In this document: piece after piece, positions 44,511-52,741 of the stretch
How the letters are laid out: each line of letters starts with the position of its first letter
Position numbering within the stretch: position 1 is the first letter of the stretch
NCBI RefSeq assembly: GCF_016236915.1
Contig: NZ_JAEHOK010000022.1
Coordinates: 1-52,741 of the forward strand
DNA from: Salegentibacter maritimus
GTDB taxonomy: Bacteria; Bacteroidota; Bacteroidia; Flavobacteriales; Flavobacteriaceae
DNA: 52,741 bases
Reading direction: 5' to 3'
Made by a program: the position numbers and the translations under genes
Notes under the pieces: generated by a model
What the model was told of the DNA's origin: nothing
The model's input: only the letters and a program-made list of their open reading frames with translations
Database searches by the model: none

Positions 44511-45701
44511 ATGAACCAAAAAAAATACATAAAAAGCTTACTGTTTAAATTCTCACGAAATCGTTGTAGTGAAGAGGAAATAGAACAAATAATAAGCTAT
44601 TTCCAAAAAAATCCTAAGGAGCAGGCACTTCCCGAAGCAAAAGAAGTATTGAAGCACATTGTATTAGAAAAGAATGAGCGTAGAAAATCAAAAGATAAGC
44701 TTTATGCCGAAATCGAAGATAGAATTTATCATCAAAAGACATATAGCCTCCCACAAAGACCTAAAAAGCAGCAAGTTTGGTTTACATCTATAGCTGCCAT
44801 TTTTATTACTGTTTTAAGCGGCTCCCTATTTCTATATTTAACAAAGCCAAAAGAGGTAAATCAAGTTCCAATTGCAGAAGATTCTATAATCCTGGAGCAT
44901 GAAGATGGTACGCTTACAGGATTATCGCAAAAAGGAAATTTTCAGTTAACAAAACCTAATGGAAAAGTGATAGGTGGGCAGCGAGGAGACCTATTGGTAT
45001 ACAACAAACACGAATCGGCTTCAGCAAAAGTTGAATACAACACTTTAAAGACTCCCAACGGTAAACGTTTTAAAGTACAATTATCAGACGGGAGTCTGGT
45101 TTTTATGAACGCGGGCTCTTCTTTAAAATACCCTGTAAACTTCTCAAGAAATGACAAACGAGAGGTATTTCTTATTGGTGAAGCTTTTTTTAAAATAACA
45201 AAAGACCAAAATCGTCCTTTTAAAGTTAGTGCCCAAAATCTCGAAATTGGTGTTTTAGGAACCGAATTTAATGTCTCAGCCTATCCAGAAGACACCACCG
45301 CAGCTGTAGTATTAGTAGAAGGTGCTGTACAGTTGCATACAAAACAAAATAAAGCAGAACCATCAATTTTAAAACCGGGACAGCTAGCTTCTACTACGAA
45401 ACACATTGGTGATTTAAAAATTAGCGAAGTAGACCCATCTATCTACACTTCCTGGATGGAAGGAAGGATGGTATTTAGAAATATGAGTTTTGAAGATATA
45501 TTGAAGAAAATGGAACGTCATTTTGGAGTAAGCATTATAAACAAAAACAAAGCAATCGCTAAAGAGAAGTTTAATGCCAGTTTTGGCCAGGAATCTATTC
45601 TCAATATCCTGGAATACTTTAAAAAAACCTATGGACTGGAATACACTCAAGAATGTGATAAAAAATTTATTATTAACCCAAAAACAAATAAAATGAATTA
45701 A
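44511..45701 (+). CDS. FecR-family anti-sigma factor with DUF4974
   Basis: This 396-residue inner-membrane protein has a cytoplasmic anti-sigma region (residues about 1-85), one membrane helix (WFTSIAAIFITVLSGSLFLY, about 88-107) and a periplasmic FecR domain (TPNGKRFKVQLSDGSLVFMN, FSRNDKREVFLIGEAFFKIT, VLGTEFNVSAYPEDTTAAVV). The C-terminal DUF4974 part ends FEDILKKMERHFGVSIINKN and ILEYFKKTYGLEY, a fold related to STN. It keeps the sigma factor inactive until SusC signals glycan transport. Its gene precedes the STN-containing susC. Confidence 0.95.
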   Translation: MNQKKYIKSLLFKFSRNRCSEEEIEQIISYFQKNPKEQALPEAKEVLKHIVLEKNERRKSKDKLYAEIEDRIYHQKTYSLPQRPKKQQVWFTSIAAIFITVLSGSLFLYLTKPKEVNQVPIAEDSIILEHEDGTLTGLSQKGNFQLTKPNGKVIGGQRGDLLVYNKHESASAKVEYNTLKTPNGKRFKVQLSDGSLVFMNAGSSLKYPVNFSRNDKREVFLIGEAFFKITKDQNRPFKVSAQNLEIGVLGTEFNVSAYPEDTTAAVVLVEGAVQLHTKQNKAEPSILKPGQLASTTKHIGDLKISEVDPSIYTSWMEGRMVFRNMSFEDILKKMERHFGVSIINKNKAIAKEKFNASFGQESILNILEYFKKTYGLEYTQECDKKFIINPKTNKMN

Positions 45702-45731
45702 TAACTATAACAAGAAAATTAGCCACAAAAA

Positions 45732-45755
45732 CGGGGAATGTTAGAGCATTCCCCG
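45732..45755 (+). other. Perfect 9-bp hairpin between fecR and susC
   Basis: The arms cggggaatg and cattccccg enclose a 6-base loop (ttagag). No T run follows, so it is not a classical terminator. It could set the ratio of fecR to susC/susD transcripts by attenuation, RNA processing or 5' end protection. Confidence 0.6.
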
Positions 45756-45813
45756 CTACAAAATATGGCCGATTAAATAACGAGTATCAACCAAATATTT
45801 AAGCTTTAAAAGT

Positions 45814-48800
45814 ATGAAAAAATCACCTTATGGACTAGCAAAGCTGCTTGCTTTGTTTAAATTTAATTTGAAAATGAAACTCACCATTTTGTGTTTCCTA
45901 ATAAGTCTTTTTGGATTGCACGCCAATAACACTTATTCGCAGAAAACCGTATCCCTAAAATTGGATGACGCAGAAATGTCGTATTTACTGGACCTTATAG
46001 AAAGCCAAACCGAATACCACTTTGTTTATAAAATTAAAGATGTAGACCTATCACGAAAGGTAAAAATCACGGTAAATAAAGAAAAAGTTCCTGCTGTGCT
46101 AGACCAAATTTTTAAAGGTACAGACACCAAATATGAAATTTATGGCAAACAAATTTTTCTAACCAATAATTCGAAAAAATCTGTTGCTACACCAATTTCT
46201 AACAATATTCAAGAAACCATTACGGTTACCGGTACTATCACAGAAACCAAAACAGGAATGCCAATTCCCGCTGCTAATATTTTGGAAAAAGGCACTTCTA
46301 ATGGTGTTATGAGTGATTTTGATGGAAATTTTTCTATTGAAGTACCTGAGGATGCCGTTTTACAGGTTAGTTATGTTGGTTACGCTACCAAAGAAGTAAA
46401 TGTAAACGGTCGTAACGAAATCGATATTGTTCTGGAAGAAGATGCAGCTGCTTTAGAAGAAGTTGTTGTGGTTGGTTATGGAACACAACGTAAACAAGAT
46501 TTAACCGGTGCTGTATCTGTTGTAAAAGTAGATGAAATGGTACAACAACCCAACGCACAGGTTACCAGTCAATTACAAGGCAGGGTTTCGGGTGTTAGTA
46601 TTACAGGTGGAGGCCAACCAGGTGAAGCCCCACAGGTAAAGATTCGTGGCTCCAATACATTTGGAAACAACACGCCATTATATGTTGTAGATGGTATCCC
46701 TACTGGGAGTATAGATAATATTAACCCAAATGATATTGAAAGTATGCAGGTACTTAAAGATGCTGCCTCTGCTTCTATCTATGGTTCTCGTGCTGCCAAT
46801 GGAGTTATTATTATTACCACTAAAAAAGGGAAAGGCAGACTATCTGTAAATTACGATGCCTACTACGGCACACAAATGGTTCAAAAAGGCAATCCATGGG
46901 ATATACTTTCTTCTCAGGAAATGGCCGATCTTACTTTTAGAGCCATAAGAAATACAAATCCAGACGTAGCTATAGATCATCCACAATATGGAGATGGTGC
47001 ACAACCTGTTTTACCAAATTATATTGCCCCGGTGGGTGCTAATACGGTTGATGAATCTCTATACAATGTAGATCCTTACTATACCGATCCTGCTCAACTA
47101 AATGATTTTTATCGAATTGTAGAAGCAAACAAGCAAGGAACCAATTGGTTTCAGGAGATTTTTAATTCTGCTCCAATTACCAGTCATAACCTTTCGGTTA
47201 GCAATGGTAGTGAAAAAGGAAGTTTCTTATTTTCTCTTAATTATTTTGATCAAGAAGGAACCCTGGCTAATACTTACCTGAAGCGTTACACCATGCGTGT
47301 AAATAGTGTATTTAATATCACAGATAATATTAGGGTTGGTGAAAACTTAAGTTTTGCCATTAGGGAAAATCCACAAATTGGTGCACTTTCAGAAGGAAGC
47401 GCCATAGGAATGGCTTTTAGGCAACAACCTATTATCCCGGTACGTGATATTAGAGGCAATTATGCAGGCTCTTTTGGTCAGGGCTTGGGTAATGCCTTTA
47501 ACCCGGTAGCCATGTTAGATAGATTGAGAAATAACCGAGGAGTTTCCAATAAGCTATTTGGTAATATTTTTGCAGAAATAGACTTTTTGGAAAGTCTTAC
47601 TTTTAAAACAACTTTTGGTGGAAATTATTTCTCAAATAGTTTTAACTCTTTTGTTTTTCCAGCATACGAAAACGCTGAAAACAACTCGGTAAACTCTTAC
47701 ACCGAAGGTGCTGAAACCTATTTTAACTGGACCTGGACCAACACACTTACCTATAAAAATACTTTTGCAGATCTACACAATTTAACCGCAGTATTGGGTA
47801 CAGAAGCTTATCAAAACAAAGGCCGTGAAGTAGGTGGTACTACACAATCCTATTTCTCTTTTGATCCAGATTACGTAACGCTAGATACCGGTTCAGGAAC
47901 CCAAACTAATTATAGTTCACAATATGCCAATGCGCTTTCTTCTGTATTTGGCCGGGTAGATTATAACTTTGATGATCGTTACCTATTTGGTGCAACCATA
48001 AGAAGGGATGGGTCATCACGATTCTTAAACGAACAGTACGGTTGGTTCCCTGCTGCCAGTGCCGGTTGGAACGTAAGTAATGAAAGTTTCTTTGAATCTA
48101 ATTGGATAGATGATCTTAAAGTACGTGCCGGATATGGTATAATGGGTAATCAGATAAACGTAGATCCCGCCAACTCATTTACAACCTTTGGCGGTAATAA
48201 TCAAACCTCATTTTATGCAATTACAGGAAGTCAGTCAAGTACTTCTGAAGGCTTCCAGCAATCAAGAATTGGAAATCCAGATGCTGAATGGGAAAAGAAT
48301 ATAAATGCAAATGTTGGTATAGATGCAACCCTATTCAATAACACGCTGCAACTAACTGTTGATTATTATCGTAAAGATATAAACGATCTTTTGTACAATC
48401 CCAATCTACCGGCAACCGTTGGATCGGCTACAGTACCTTATGTGAATGTTGGCCAAATGACCAATAGTGGTATTGATTTAGACCTTTCTACTTATTTTAC
48501 GCTTTCTGACGACCTTCAATTTAACACTTCGGTTACTTTTACAAGTTATAATAACGAAATTGTTAAAATTGCCGATGGTATAAACTATTTTGATTTGGAA
48601 GGTCGCCGATTTAATGGTAGTTCTATAATTAGAAATGCCGAAGGAGGCTCTGTTAGTCAGTTTTTTGGTTATAAAGTAGATGGCTTCTGGGATACACAAG
48701 AAGAAATAGACCAGGCCAATGCAGCAGCGAGAGAAAGTACAGGTAACCAAAACACTACGTACCAATCTGATGTGGCGGTAGGGCGTTTCCGTTATGCAGA

Positions 48801-49359
48801 TACTAATGGAGACAACCAAATAACCCCTGAAGACCGTACATTTATCGGAAATCCAAATCCTGACTTCACCTACGGACTAAACCTGGAACTTTTATACAAG
48901 AATTGGGACTTTAGTATGTTCTTATACGGCTCTCAAGGAAACGATATTTGGAACAATGTTAAATGGTTTACCGATTTTTACAGTTCTTTTAATGGTGCAA
49001 AGAGCTCTACTGCTCTTTATGATTCCTGGACACCAGATAATATGAATGCAAGTGCTCCTATTCAACAAACCGTTGGTTCATTTAGCTTGGCAGATGTTCC
49101 CAACTCTTATTTTGTTGAAGATGGTTCTTATCTAAGAGCTAAACAAATCCAACTAGGATATACTTTGCCAAATTCTGTGTTAGATGCCATTAAAATTTCT
49201 AAGCTAAGATTTTATGTACAAATGGCTAATGCATTTACTATCACTGGTTATTCTGGTATTGATCCGGAAATTTCTGGAGAATCGGTAAGTTTTGGAATTG
49301 ATGAAGGTGCCTACCCTAATCAAAGACAATTGATATTTGGACTTAACGCTAGTTTATAA
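45814..49359 (+). CDS. SusC/RagA-family TonB-dependent transducer with STN domain (second locus)
   Basis: This 1181-residue protein starts with a typical leader (MKKSPYGLAKLLALFKFNLK, then a membrane-like stretch ending NTYSQ). An STN signalling domain is at about 45-117 (VSLKLDDAEMSYLLDLIESQ). A carboxypeptidase-D-like domain (about 135-215) and plug follow, with LEEVVVVGYGTQRKQDLTGA and IESMQVLKDAASASIYGSRA. The barrel ends QRQLIFGLNASL. The STN domain contacts FecR and activates the ECF factor encoded upstream. It shows strong similarity to the first SusC in the carboxypeptidase-like domain (NGRNEIDIVLE in both). Confidence 0.97.
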   Translation: MKKSPYGLAKLLALFKFNLKMKLTILCFLISLFGLHANNTYSQKTVSLKLDDAEMSYLLDLIESQTEYHFVYKIKDVDLSRKVKITVNKEKVPAVLDQIFKGTDTKYEIYGKQIFLTNNSKKSVATPISNNIQETITVTGTITETKTGMPIPAANILEKGTSNGVMSDFDGNFSIEVPEDAVLQVSYVGYATKEVNVNGRNEIDIVLEEDAAALEEVVVVGYGTQRKQDLTGAVSVVKVDEMVQQPNAQVTSQLQGRVSGVSITGGGQPGEAPQVKIRGSNTFGNNTPLYVVDGIPTGSIDNINPNDIESMQVLKDAASASIYGSRAANGVIIITTKKGKGRLSVNYDAYYGTQMVQKGNPWDILSSQEMADLTFRAIRNTNPDVAIDHPQYGDGAQPVLPNYIAPVGANTVDESLYNVDPYYTDPAQLNDFYRIVEANKQGTNWFQEIFNSAPITSHNLSVSNGSEKGSFLFSLNYFDQEGTLANTYLKRYTMRVNSVFNITDNIRVGENLSFAIRENPQIGALSEGSAIGMAFRQQPIIPVRDIRGNYAGSFGQGLGNAFNPVAMLDRLRNNRGVSNKLFGNIFAEIDFLESLTFKTTFGGNYFSNSFNSFVFPAYENAENNSVNSYTEGAETYFNWTWTNTLTYKNTFADLHNLTAVLGTEAYQNKGREVGGTTQSYFSFDPDYVTLDTGSGTQTNYSSQYANALSSVFGRVDYNFDDRYLFGATIRRDGSSRFLNEQYGWFPAASAGWNVSNESFFESNWIDDLKVRAGYGIMGNQINVDPANSFTTFGGNNQTSFYAITGSQSSTSEGFQQSRIGNPDAEWEKNINANVGIDATLFNNTLQLTVDYYRKDINDLLYNPNLPATVGSATVPYVNVGQMTNSGIDLDLSTYFTLSDDLQFNTSVTFTSYNNEIVKIADGINYFDLEGRRFNGSSIIRNAEGGSVSQFFGYKVDGFWDTQEEIDQANAAARESTGNQNTTYQSDVAVGRFRYADTNGDNQITPEDRTFIGNPNPDFTYGLNLELLYKNWDFSMFLYGSQGNDIWNNVKWFTDFYSSFNGAKSSTALYDSWTPDNMNASAPIQQTVGSFSLADVPNSYFVEDGSYLRAKQIQLGYTLPNSVLDAIKISKLRFYVQMANAFTITGYSGIDPEISGESVSFGIDEGAYPNQRQLIFGLNASL

Positions 49360-49376
49360 TGATAAAAACAATAATT

Positions 49377-51149
49377 ATGAAAAAATATAGAATTTTAAGC
49401 CTTTTATTTTTGGCGGTTATGGTTTCGCTAAGTCTTGGGTCTTGTAGTGACGACTTTTTAGACCAACCCGCATTGGGCTCATTAAGTGAAGATGTAGTAG
49501 CCAACAAAGAAGGTGTAGAAAAATTACTAATTGGTGCTTACGCTGCCTTAGATGGGCAGGGCCTCGGTGGAGGAAATCCCTGGGAGTCTGCATCAGATAA
49601 CTGGGTGTATGGAGCCGTTGCCGGTGGTTTAGCCAGTAAAGGAAGTTTTGGAGGAGATCAGCCCGCTATAGACCAAATTGTAAAATTTATTTCAAATCCT
49701 TCAAACGGATTCTACAATACTAAATGGATCGCAGCTTATGAAGGAATTACGCGTACCAATAATGTTTTAAAATTATTGGCTAACGTAGAAGACATCAGTG
49801 AGGCCGAAAGAAACAACATAGCCGGGCAGGCAAGATTCTTAAGAGGGCACTATTACTTCGAGTTAAAAAAGATGTTTAATATGGTTCCCTGGATAGATGA
49901 GAACACTGAGAATCCCAAGCAACCCAATGATACCGATATTTGGCCTAATATAGAAGCTGATTTTCAGTTTGCATTCGATAATTTACCTGGAACTCAATCT
50001 GAATTTGGACGTGCTAATAAATGGGCGGCCCGTGCTTACCTTGGAAAAACATACCTATACCAGGAAAAATTTCCTGAAGCTTCAACAATATTCACGCAAG
50101 TAATTGAATCTGGCACAAATTCGGCCGGGGAAAAGTATGATCTTGTTGCAGAATTTAAAGATAACTTTGATGCCGAAACCGAGAATAACGCCGAAACGGT
50201 TTTTGATGTACAGATGGTAGCCAATGATGGTACTAGCACTATTACAAATTCTAACCAGGGGGGCATGCTTAATTTCCCTTATAACAGCCCATTTAGATGC
50301 TGCGGTTTTTATCAGCCCACACAAAACTTAGTAAACTCTTATAAAACGCAAGAAAGCAGTGGTTTACCATATTTAGATAATTATAACCAGAATCCTGTAA
50401 AAAGTGATATGGGTGTAGCTTCAGATGCATCGTTCACACCTTATACAGGCTCTTTAGATCCACGTCTGGACTGGACGGTAGGCCGTCGTGGAATACCATA
50501 TCATGATTGGGGACACCATCCCGGTGCTACCTGGATAAGAGACCAATCTTACGGTGGACCTTATGCTCCAAAAAAGAATATTTACTGGCAAGCCACACAA
50601 GACTTATATAGTGATCAAAGCTCATGGGCACCAGGTACCGCAATTAATGTTCATATTATTCGCTTTGCCGATGTCTTATTAATGGCTGCTGAAGCTGAAG
50701 CACAAACCGGAAATTTAGATCTGGCCATGCAATATGTAAACCGAGTTCGGGAGCGGGCTGCAAACCCACAAGGTTTCTTAAAGAAGTATATTGATGAAAA
50801 CAGTCCCTTAACTGGTTTTAATGATGCAGAAAATGCAGCTAATTATAATATTGGCCTATATACCAGTTCTGAATTTTCTTCCAAAGAAGATGCGCTAGAG
50901 GCTATTTATTTTGAGCGTAAACTTGAATTAGCCATGGAAGGACATCGCTTTTTTGACCTGGTAAGATGGGGAATTGCCGAAGAGACCTTAAACGCTTATT
51001 TCGACTATCAGGGAAAAATAACTACCGATGTTAGAGGCGGTAAGTTTATTTCGGGCAAAAGCGAATACTACCCTATTCCACAAGCACAAATAGATTTGAG
51101 TTTAGACTCAAATGGAGAGCCAACCTTAACCCAAAACCCAGGGTACTAA
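49377..51149 (+). CDS. SusD/RagB-family surface glycan-binding lipoprotein (second locus)
   Basis: I start at the ATG at 49377, which begins a good lipoprotein signal (MKKYRILSLLFLAVMVSLSL, then GSC); the frame is open from 49359, overlapping the susC stop by one base. The 590-residue product shows CSDDFLDQPALGSLSEDVVA, TNNVLKLLANVEDISEAERN, GQARFLRGHYYFELKKMFN, RADVLLMAAEAEAQTG-like IIRFADVLLMAAEAEAQTGN, IYFERKLELAMEGHRFFDLV and the end YYPIPQAQIDLSLDSNGEPT. It is the partner of the STN-type SusC. Confidence 0.96.
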   Translation: MKKYRILSLLFLAVMVSLSLGSCSDDFLDQPALGSLSEDVVANKEGVEKLLIGAYAALDGQGLGGGNPWESASDNWVYGAVAGGLASKGSFGGDQPAIDQIVKFISNPSNGFYNTKWIAAYEGITRTNNVLKLLANVEDISEAERNNIAGQARFLRGHYYFELKKMFNMVPWIDENTENPKQPNDTDIWPNIEADFQFAFDNLPGTQSEFGRANKWAARAYLGKTYLYQEKFPEASTIFTQVIESGTNSAGEKYDLVAEFKDNFDAETENNAETVFDVQMVANDGTSTITNSNQGGMLNFPYNSPFRCCGFYQPTQNLVNSYKTQESSGLPYLDNYNQNPVKSDMGVASDASFTPYTGSLDPRLDWTVGRRGIPYHDWGHHPGATWIRDQSYGGPYAPKKNIYWQATQDLYSDQSSWAPGTAINVHIIRFADVLLMAAEAEAQTGNLDLAMQYVNRVRERAANPQGFLKKYIDENSPLTGFNDAENAANYNIGLYTSSEFSSKEDALEAIYFERKLELAMEGHRFFDLVRWGIAEETLNAYFDYQGKITTDVRGGKFISGKSEYYPIPQAQIDLSLDSNGEPTLTQNPGY

Positions 51150-51184
51150 ACTGGCTTTCTAAATCGAGAATAATAAGATAATTA

Positions 51185-51217
51185 CAGGCCAATAATGATA
51201 GAATATTGGCCTGTTTT
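51185..51217 (+). terminator. Rho-independent terminator after susD (second locus)
   Basis: The arms caggccaat (51185-51193) and attggcctg (51205-51213) form a perfect 9-bp stem with an 11-base loop, followed by tttta. It may partly uncouple the next gene from the sus transcript. Confidence 0.8.
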
Positions 51218-51402
51218 ATAAAAAAGAAGAAAAACTGATATAAAAGATAAATTTTGTATGAAAACAAAACAACATCTTTTATTTCAAAGAGTTTTTCTAT
51301 AAATTCGAAACCTACTTATGTATATATCGAAAATTTTGAATTCGATATAATTTTCAAAGAATAATAATACCGAAAATCAATTAATCAATTAACTATTAAA
51401 TA

Positions 51403-52741
51403 ATGAAAAATAACAGACGTTCCTTTATTAAGAATTTAGGAATAGTGGGCGCAACTGCGGCCGTAATCCCGTCCAGTTTTGCTGCAGAAGCGAAAGAAGT
51501 AAATTTATTGAATAGAGCTGCAAAAACTTCAACAAACAAAGTTCTTAAAATCGCTTTAATTGGCGCCGGGGGAATGGGTGTTGCCGATACCAATACGGCA
51601 TTAAAACACGAGAATATAGAACTTGTGGCCGTATGTGATTTATACGATGGGCGTTTAGAAGATGCTAAAAAACGTTGGGGCAGCAGTTTGTTCCTTACCA
51701 AAGATTATAAAGAAGTGCTAAACCGCAGTGATATTGACGCGGTAATAATTGGCACCCCCGATTTTTGGCACAAAAAAATGAGTGTTGATGCGCTTAATGC
51801 AGGTAAACACGTGTACTGTGAAAAACCAATGGTACATAGTGTAGAAGAAGGAAACGATATCATAAAAGCCTGGAAGAAATCTGGAAAAATCTACATGGTA
51901 GGTAGCCAGGGAATGTCTTCTTTGGGTAATGAAAAGGCCAGAGAACTATTGGCAGCTGGTGCTATAGGAACGCTTAATTATGCTGAAGGCTTTTGGGCCA
52001 GGAATTCGGCCTTGGGTGCCTGGCAGTATCCAATCCCCAAAGATGCCTCTACCCAAACCGTAGATTGGGAGAAGTATACTTCTATAAGCAAAGACATGCC
52101 TTTTGACCCTTTAAGGTTCTTTAGATGGAGAAATTACCTTGACTACGGTACGGGTATGGCCGGCGACCTATTTGTGCATTTATTCTCCAGTCTTCATTTT
52201 ATTACCAATTCGTATGGCCCCAATAAAATTGCGGCAACCGGTGGATTGCGCCACTGGGATGACGGGCGTGAAGTACCGGATGTACTTTTAGGAATGTTTG
52301 ATTACCCCGATACAAAACAACACCCGGCATTTAACCTTTCCTTGCGTTGTAATTTTGTTGACGGTACCAGCGGAAGTACTTTCTTAAAACTGGTAGGAAG
52401 TAAGGGTTCTATGGACATAGGTTGGGATAACCTTATCTTAAGGCGTAATGCCGGTGGAGGAAGTGATGATCCTTTCCTGGCAGAAAAAGCAAAAGAAAAT
52501 TCAGGCAGGCCAGATCGTAAAAAACTGGTTCCACCTTTAGAAACCGTTTACCGGGCAGAAGATGGCTACAAAGGAGCGCATTATGACCATTTTGCCAATT
52601 TCTTTATGGCAATTCGTGAAAATGGCTCGGTAGCCCAAGATCCTGCTTTTGGGTTCCGTGCAGCCGCACCGGCTTTATTATGTAATGAAAGCTATAAAAA
52701 GAATGAATTTATAAACTGGGATCCGGAAAAAATGAAATTAG
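51403..52741 (+). CDS. Tat-exported Gfo/Idh/MocA-family oxidoreductase, truncated by window end
   Basis: The ATG at 51403 opens a frame that runs to the end of the window (about 446 codons visible). The N-terminus has a Tat-like signal (NNRRSFIKNLGIVGATAAVI). The Rossmann fold follows with KIALIGAGGMGVAD, then VIIGTPDFWHKKMSVDALNA and the catalytic-region motif GKHVYCEKPMVHS. The C-terminal half (MAGDLFVHLFSSLHFITNSY, GSKGSMDIGWDNLILRRNAG) matches secreted members of this family common in Bacteroidota sugar loci. It probably oxidises or reduces a sugar or inositol derivative in the periplasm. The end is missing only because of the window edge. Confidence 0.92.
   Translation, partial: MKNNRRSFIKNLGIVGATAAVIPSSFAAEAKEVNLLNRAAKTSTNKVLKIALIGAGGMGVADTNTALKHENIELVAVCDLYDGRLEDAKKRWGSSLFLTKDYKEVLNRSDIDAVIIGTPDFWHKKMSVDALNAGKHVYCEKPMVHSVEEGNDIIKAWKKSGKIYMVGSQGMSSLGNEKARELLAAGAIGTLNYAEGFWARNSALGAWQYPIPKDASTQTVDWEKYTSISKDMPFDPLRFFRWRNYLDYGTGMAGDLFVHLFSSLHFITNSYGPNKIAATGGLRHWDDGREVPDVLLGMFDYPDTKQHPAFNLSLRCNFVDGTSGSTFLKLVGSKGSMDIGWDNLILRRNAGGGSDDPFLAEKAKENSGRPDRKKLVPPLETVYRAEDGYKGAHYDHFANFFMAIRENGSVAQDPAFGFRAAAPALLCNESYKKNEFINWDPEKMKL

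Noticed and set aside
45732-45755. Terminator between fecR and susC
   Set aside because: The stem is perfect but no T run follows; it is listed as a hairpin of unknown role.

Overview
The window looks like a chromosome segment from a marine-type member of the Bacteroidota, most likely family Flavobacteriaceae. The reasons are AT-rich DNA, two SusC/SusD pairs with typical flavobacterial N-termini, an ECF sigma/FecR/SusC cascade, TAnnTTTG-type -7 elements and A-rich leaders instead of strong Shine-Dalgarno sites. The genus cannot be fixed from sequence alone. I see no rRNA, intact tRNA or CRISPR array.

Layout. (1) 1-1225: a complete IS3-family (IS407-like) insertion sequence with orfA/orfB and an A AAA AAG slippery site. 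(2) 1332-23018: a polysaccharide utilization locus, all on the minus strand, built around SusC/SusD. It carries two intact GH29 fucosidases plus a GH29 relic, a GH95 fucosidase, a GH141-like beta-helix protein with a C-terminal PDZ domain, an NPCBM protein with a GH36-like barrel, a five-bladed-propeller hydrolase and a three-domain SGNH/alpha-beta-hydrolase/SGNH esterase. There is no sulfatase, so the likely substrate is a fucosylated, O-acetylated, non-sulfated glycan. No regulator of this locus is in the window. (3) 24357-33404: a minus-strand defence block with a HipB-HipS-HipT-like tripartite toxin system, type I restriction-modification (hsdM, hsdS, hsdR), a YgjP/SprT-like metalloprotease and a small lipoprotein. 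Three evenly spaced palindromes lie in front of hipB. (4) 33998-37318: a plus-strand five-gene operon for redox/electrophile stress (DoxX-like, OhrR-type MarR regulator, quinone oxidoreductase-like, NAD(P)-binding SDR, DJ-1/PfpI), with a palindrome at its promoter and a strong terminator.

(5) 38183-43088, minus strand: a two-component system (cytoplasmic histidine kinase and NtrC-type sigma-54 activator) followed by a sigma-54-type promoter and an operon of a 54-residue Cys-rich protein, glutamate dehydrogenase, a GreA/Rnk-like factor and a coiled-coil-like unknown protein. The promoter and the small protein were found by reading the intergenic DNA. (6) 43505-52741, plus strand: a second polysaccharide utilization locus starting with ECF sigma factor, FecR anti-sigma factor, SusC with an STN signalling domain, SusD, and a Tat-type Gfo/Idh/MocA oxidoreductase that runs off the window end.

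The spacers at 19864-21527, 23019-24356, 33506-33940, 37371-38000 and 44096-44510 are gene-poor and contain decayed coding fragments and a diverged 81-bp repeat pair, which points to past insertion and deletion between the modules.
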